Positions 63,144-64,000 of a stretch of 64,000 nucleotides of DNA are shown here, one piece after another. Location: contig CATOSP010000002.1 of NCBI GenBank assembly GCA_951812625.1, forward strand, positions 1,808,788 through 1,872,787, given 5' to 3'. Every line of letters begins with the position of its first letter. The stretch's first letter is position 1. This DNA comes from an uncultured Dehalococcoidia bacterium (GTDB lineage Bacteria > Chloroflexota > Dehalococcoidia > Lucifugimonadales > UBA3495). The notes under the pieces are model-generated. The model did not search any database, was not told the DNA's origin, and saw only the letters and a program-made list of their open reading frames with translations. Position numbers and translations under genes: made by a program.

Positions 63144-64000
63144 ATGGAACTGACCCGCGAAGCCATGCTCGAACTTTACCGGACGATGGCCACCATCCGG
63201 CACTTCGAGGAGCGCGGGATCCCGGAGACCGGGCAGCGTCGTATGTCGGCGTCCGTGCATTCCTCCGCAGGCCAGGAGGCTGTCCCCACCGGAATATGCG
63301 CTCACCTCACCGATGACGACTACATTGGGAGCACCCACCGCGGCCACGGGCACTGCATTGCCAAAGGTGTTGACCCCAAGGCCATGATGGCCGAGCTGTT
63401 CGGCCGCGCCACCGGGCCCAACAAGGGCAAGGGCGGCTCCATGCACATCGCGGACATGAGCAAGGGGATGCTCGGCACCAACGGCGTGGTCGCCGCCAGC
63501 GTTCCCTTGGCCGTCGGCGCGGGTCTGACCTCCAAGCTGCGGCACAACAACCAGCGGGTCGCCGTGGCCTTCTTTGGTGATGGCGGGGCCAACCAGGGTG
63601 TGCTCCACGAGAGCATGAACCTCGCCTCGGTCTGGAAGCTGCCAGTCATTTTCTGCTGCGAGAACAACCAGTACGCCGAATCCACCCCAGTCGAGTACGC
63701 CCTCTCCGCATCCCACGTGGCCGACCGCGCCGTGGCCTACAACATGCCCGGAATCCACGTTGACGGCATGGACGTGTTCGCGGTCTACGACGCAGCCGGG
63801 CAGGCTGTCGCCAGGGCCAAGGCCGGGGAAGGTCCAACCCTCCTGGAATGCCTCACCTACCGCTACTACGGCCACACCGTTTTCGACAATCCCCTCTCCT
63901 ACCGCACCAGGGAGGAAGAGGAACATTGGCGCAACCGCGACCCGCTGAAGCTGTTCCGGGAAACGGTCGTTCCCCAGGGAGAAATATCCGCCGAGGAACT
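63144..64000 (+). CDS. Pyruvate/acetoin dehydrogenase-type E1 alpha subunit (3' end beyond window)
   Basis: The first 285 residues of a thiamine-diphosphate E1 alpha subunit. MYRTMATIRHFEER-like LYRTMATIRHFEERG, HSSAGQEAVPTGICA, STHRGHGHCIAKGVD, GKGGSMHIADMSKGMLGTNGVV and the ThDP motif FFGDGGANQGVLHESMNLA ... ENNQYAES are all present. GGGGGAG lies just before the ATG. Acetoin dehydrogenase and pyruvate dehydrogenase alpha subunits cannot be separated from this part; the expected beta and E2 genes would lie to the right. Confidence 0.93.
   Translation, partial: MELTREAMLELYRTMATIRHFEERGIPETGQRRMSASVHSSAGQEAVPTGICAHLTDDDYIGSTHRGHGHCIAKGVDPKAMMAELFGRATGPNKGKGGSMHIADMSKGMLGTNGVVAASVPLAVGAGLTSKLRHNNQRVAVAFFGDGGANQGVLHESMNLASVWKLPVIFCCENNQYAESTPVEYALSASHVADRAVAYNMPGIHVDGMDVFAVYDAAGQAVARAKAGEGPTLLECLTYRYYGHTVFDNPLSYRTREEEEHWRNRDPLKLFRETVVPQGEISAEE

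Overview
The window is a GC-rich, gene-dense bacterial chromosome segment. Gene content and order suggest a Chloroflexota genome of the Dehalococcoidia/SAR202 kind. This is inference; no rRNA or marker phylogeny is available here. Pointers are a dprA-topA-xerC-aroQ-pepP-efp-xseA-xseB run, a division cluster reduced to rsmH-ftsA-ftsZ with no mur or penicillin-binding genes between them, a long YvcK with N-terminal membrane helices, and lipoproteins with Pro/Thr-rich linkers.

Layout. 1-5.5 kb: nrdR (cut by the window edge), a small unknown gene, then ftsZ, ftsA and rsmH. 5.5-9.4 kb: the protein quality-control set tig-clpP-clpX. 9.4-18.4 kb: a nine-gene minus-strand operon (dprA, topA, xerC, aroQ, pepP, efp, xseA, xseB, purN-like formyltransferase) with overlapping starts and stops; pepP carries two frameshifts. 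18.45-19.29 kb: a dead IS1-family element with intact ends and target duplication. 19.5-23.3 kb: an SDR and the cytochrome c maturation genes ccmABCDE, ending in a strong terminator. 23.4-33.3 kb: a 2-oxoacid:ferredoxin oxidoreductase, an MDR dehydrogenase, a fumarylacetoacetate-hydrolase-family enzyme, a second SDR, a leaderless periplasmic-binding-fold protein beside a FIST-domain protein, and an M28 lipoprotein peptidase. 33.4-39.4 kb: a half-length GatC-like protein with an amidase, two paralogous 27-residue membrane microproteins, and tandem glutamine synthetases (type II and type I). 39.4-48.1 kb: a Gfo/Idh/MocA oxidoreductase, a secreted gluzincin-type peptidase, pth, ligA, an MFS transporter with a His-rich tail, and yvcK. 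48.8-51.7 kb: amt and three DsrE/TusBCD-like genes. 52-56.7 kb: ftsH and hflKC. 56.7-64 kb: an HpcH-type aldolase, sucCD, gatB, secG, a SAM hydrolase and the start of a 2-oxoacid dehydrogenase E1 alpha gene.

The most interesting signal is a probable nitrogen (or phosphate) regulon that gene calling would miss. Two 27-codon genes at 35.42 and 36.475 kb encode nearly identical single-helix membrane peptides; 22 of 27 residues match although many codons differ. Each is preceded by the same promoter architecture: 7-bp units of the TGTAACA/TTTAACA type repeated every 11 bp, then 8 bp, then a -10 box. A related array (GTAAT, GTTAC, GCAAC, GTAAT, exactly 11 bp apart) lies just upstream of the -10 of amt. 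Type II and type I glutamine synthetase genes follow the second microprotein. The arrays resemble binding sites of OmpR-family regulators such as GlnR or PhoP.

Central carbon genes (2-oxoacid:ferredoxin oxidoreductase, succinyl-CoA synthetase, a PDH-type E1) and ccm genes point to a respiring organism with a TCA cycle.
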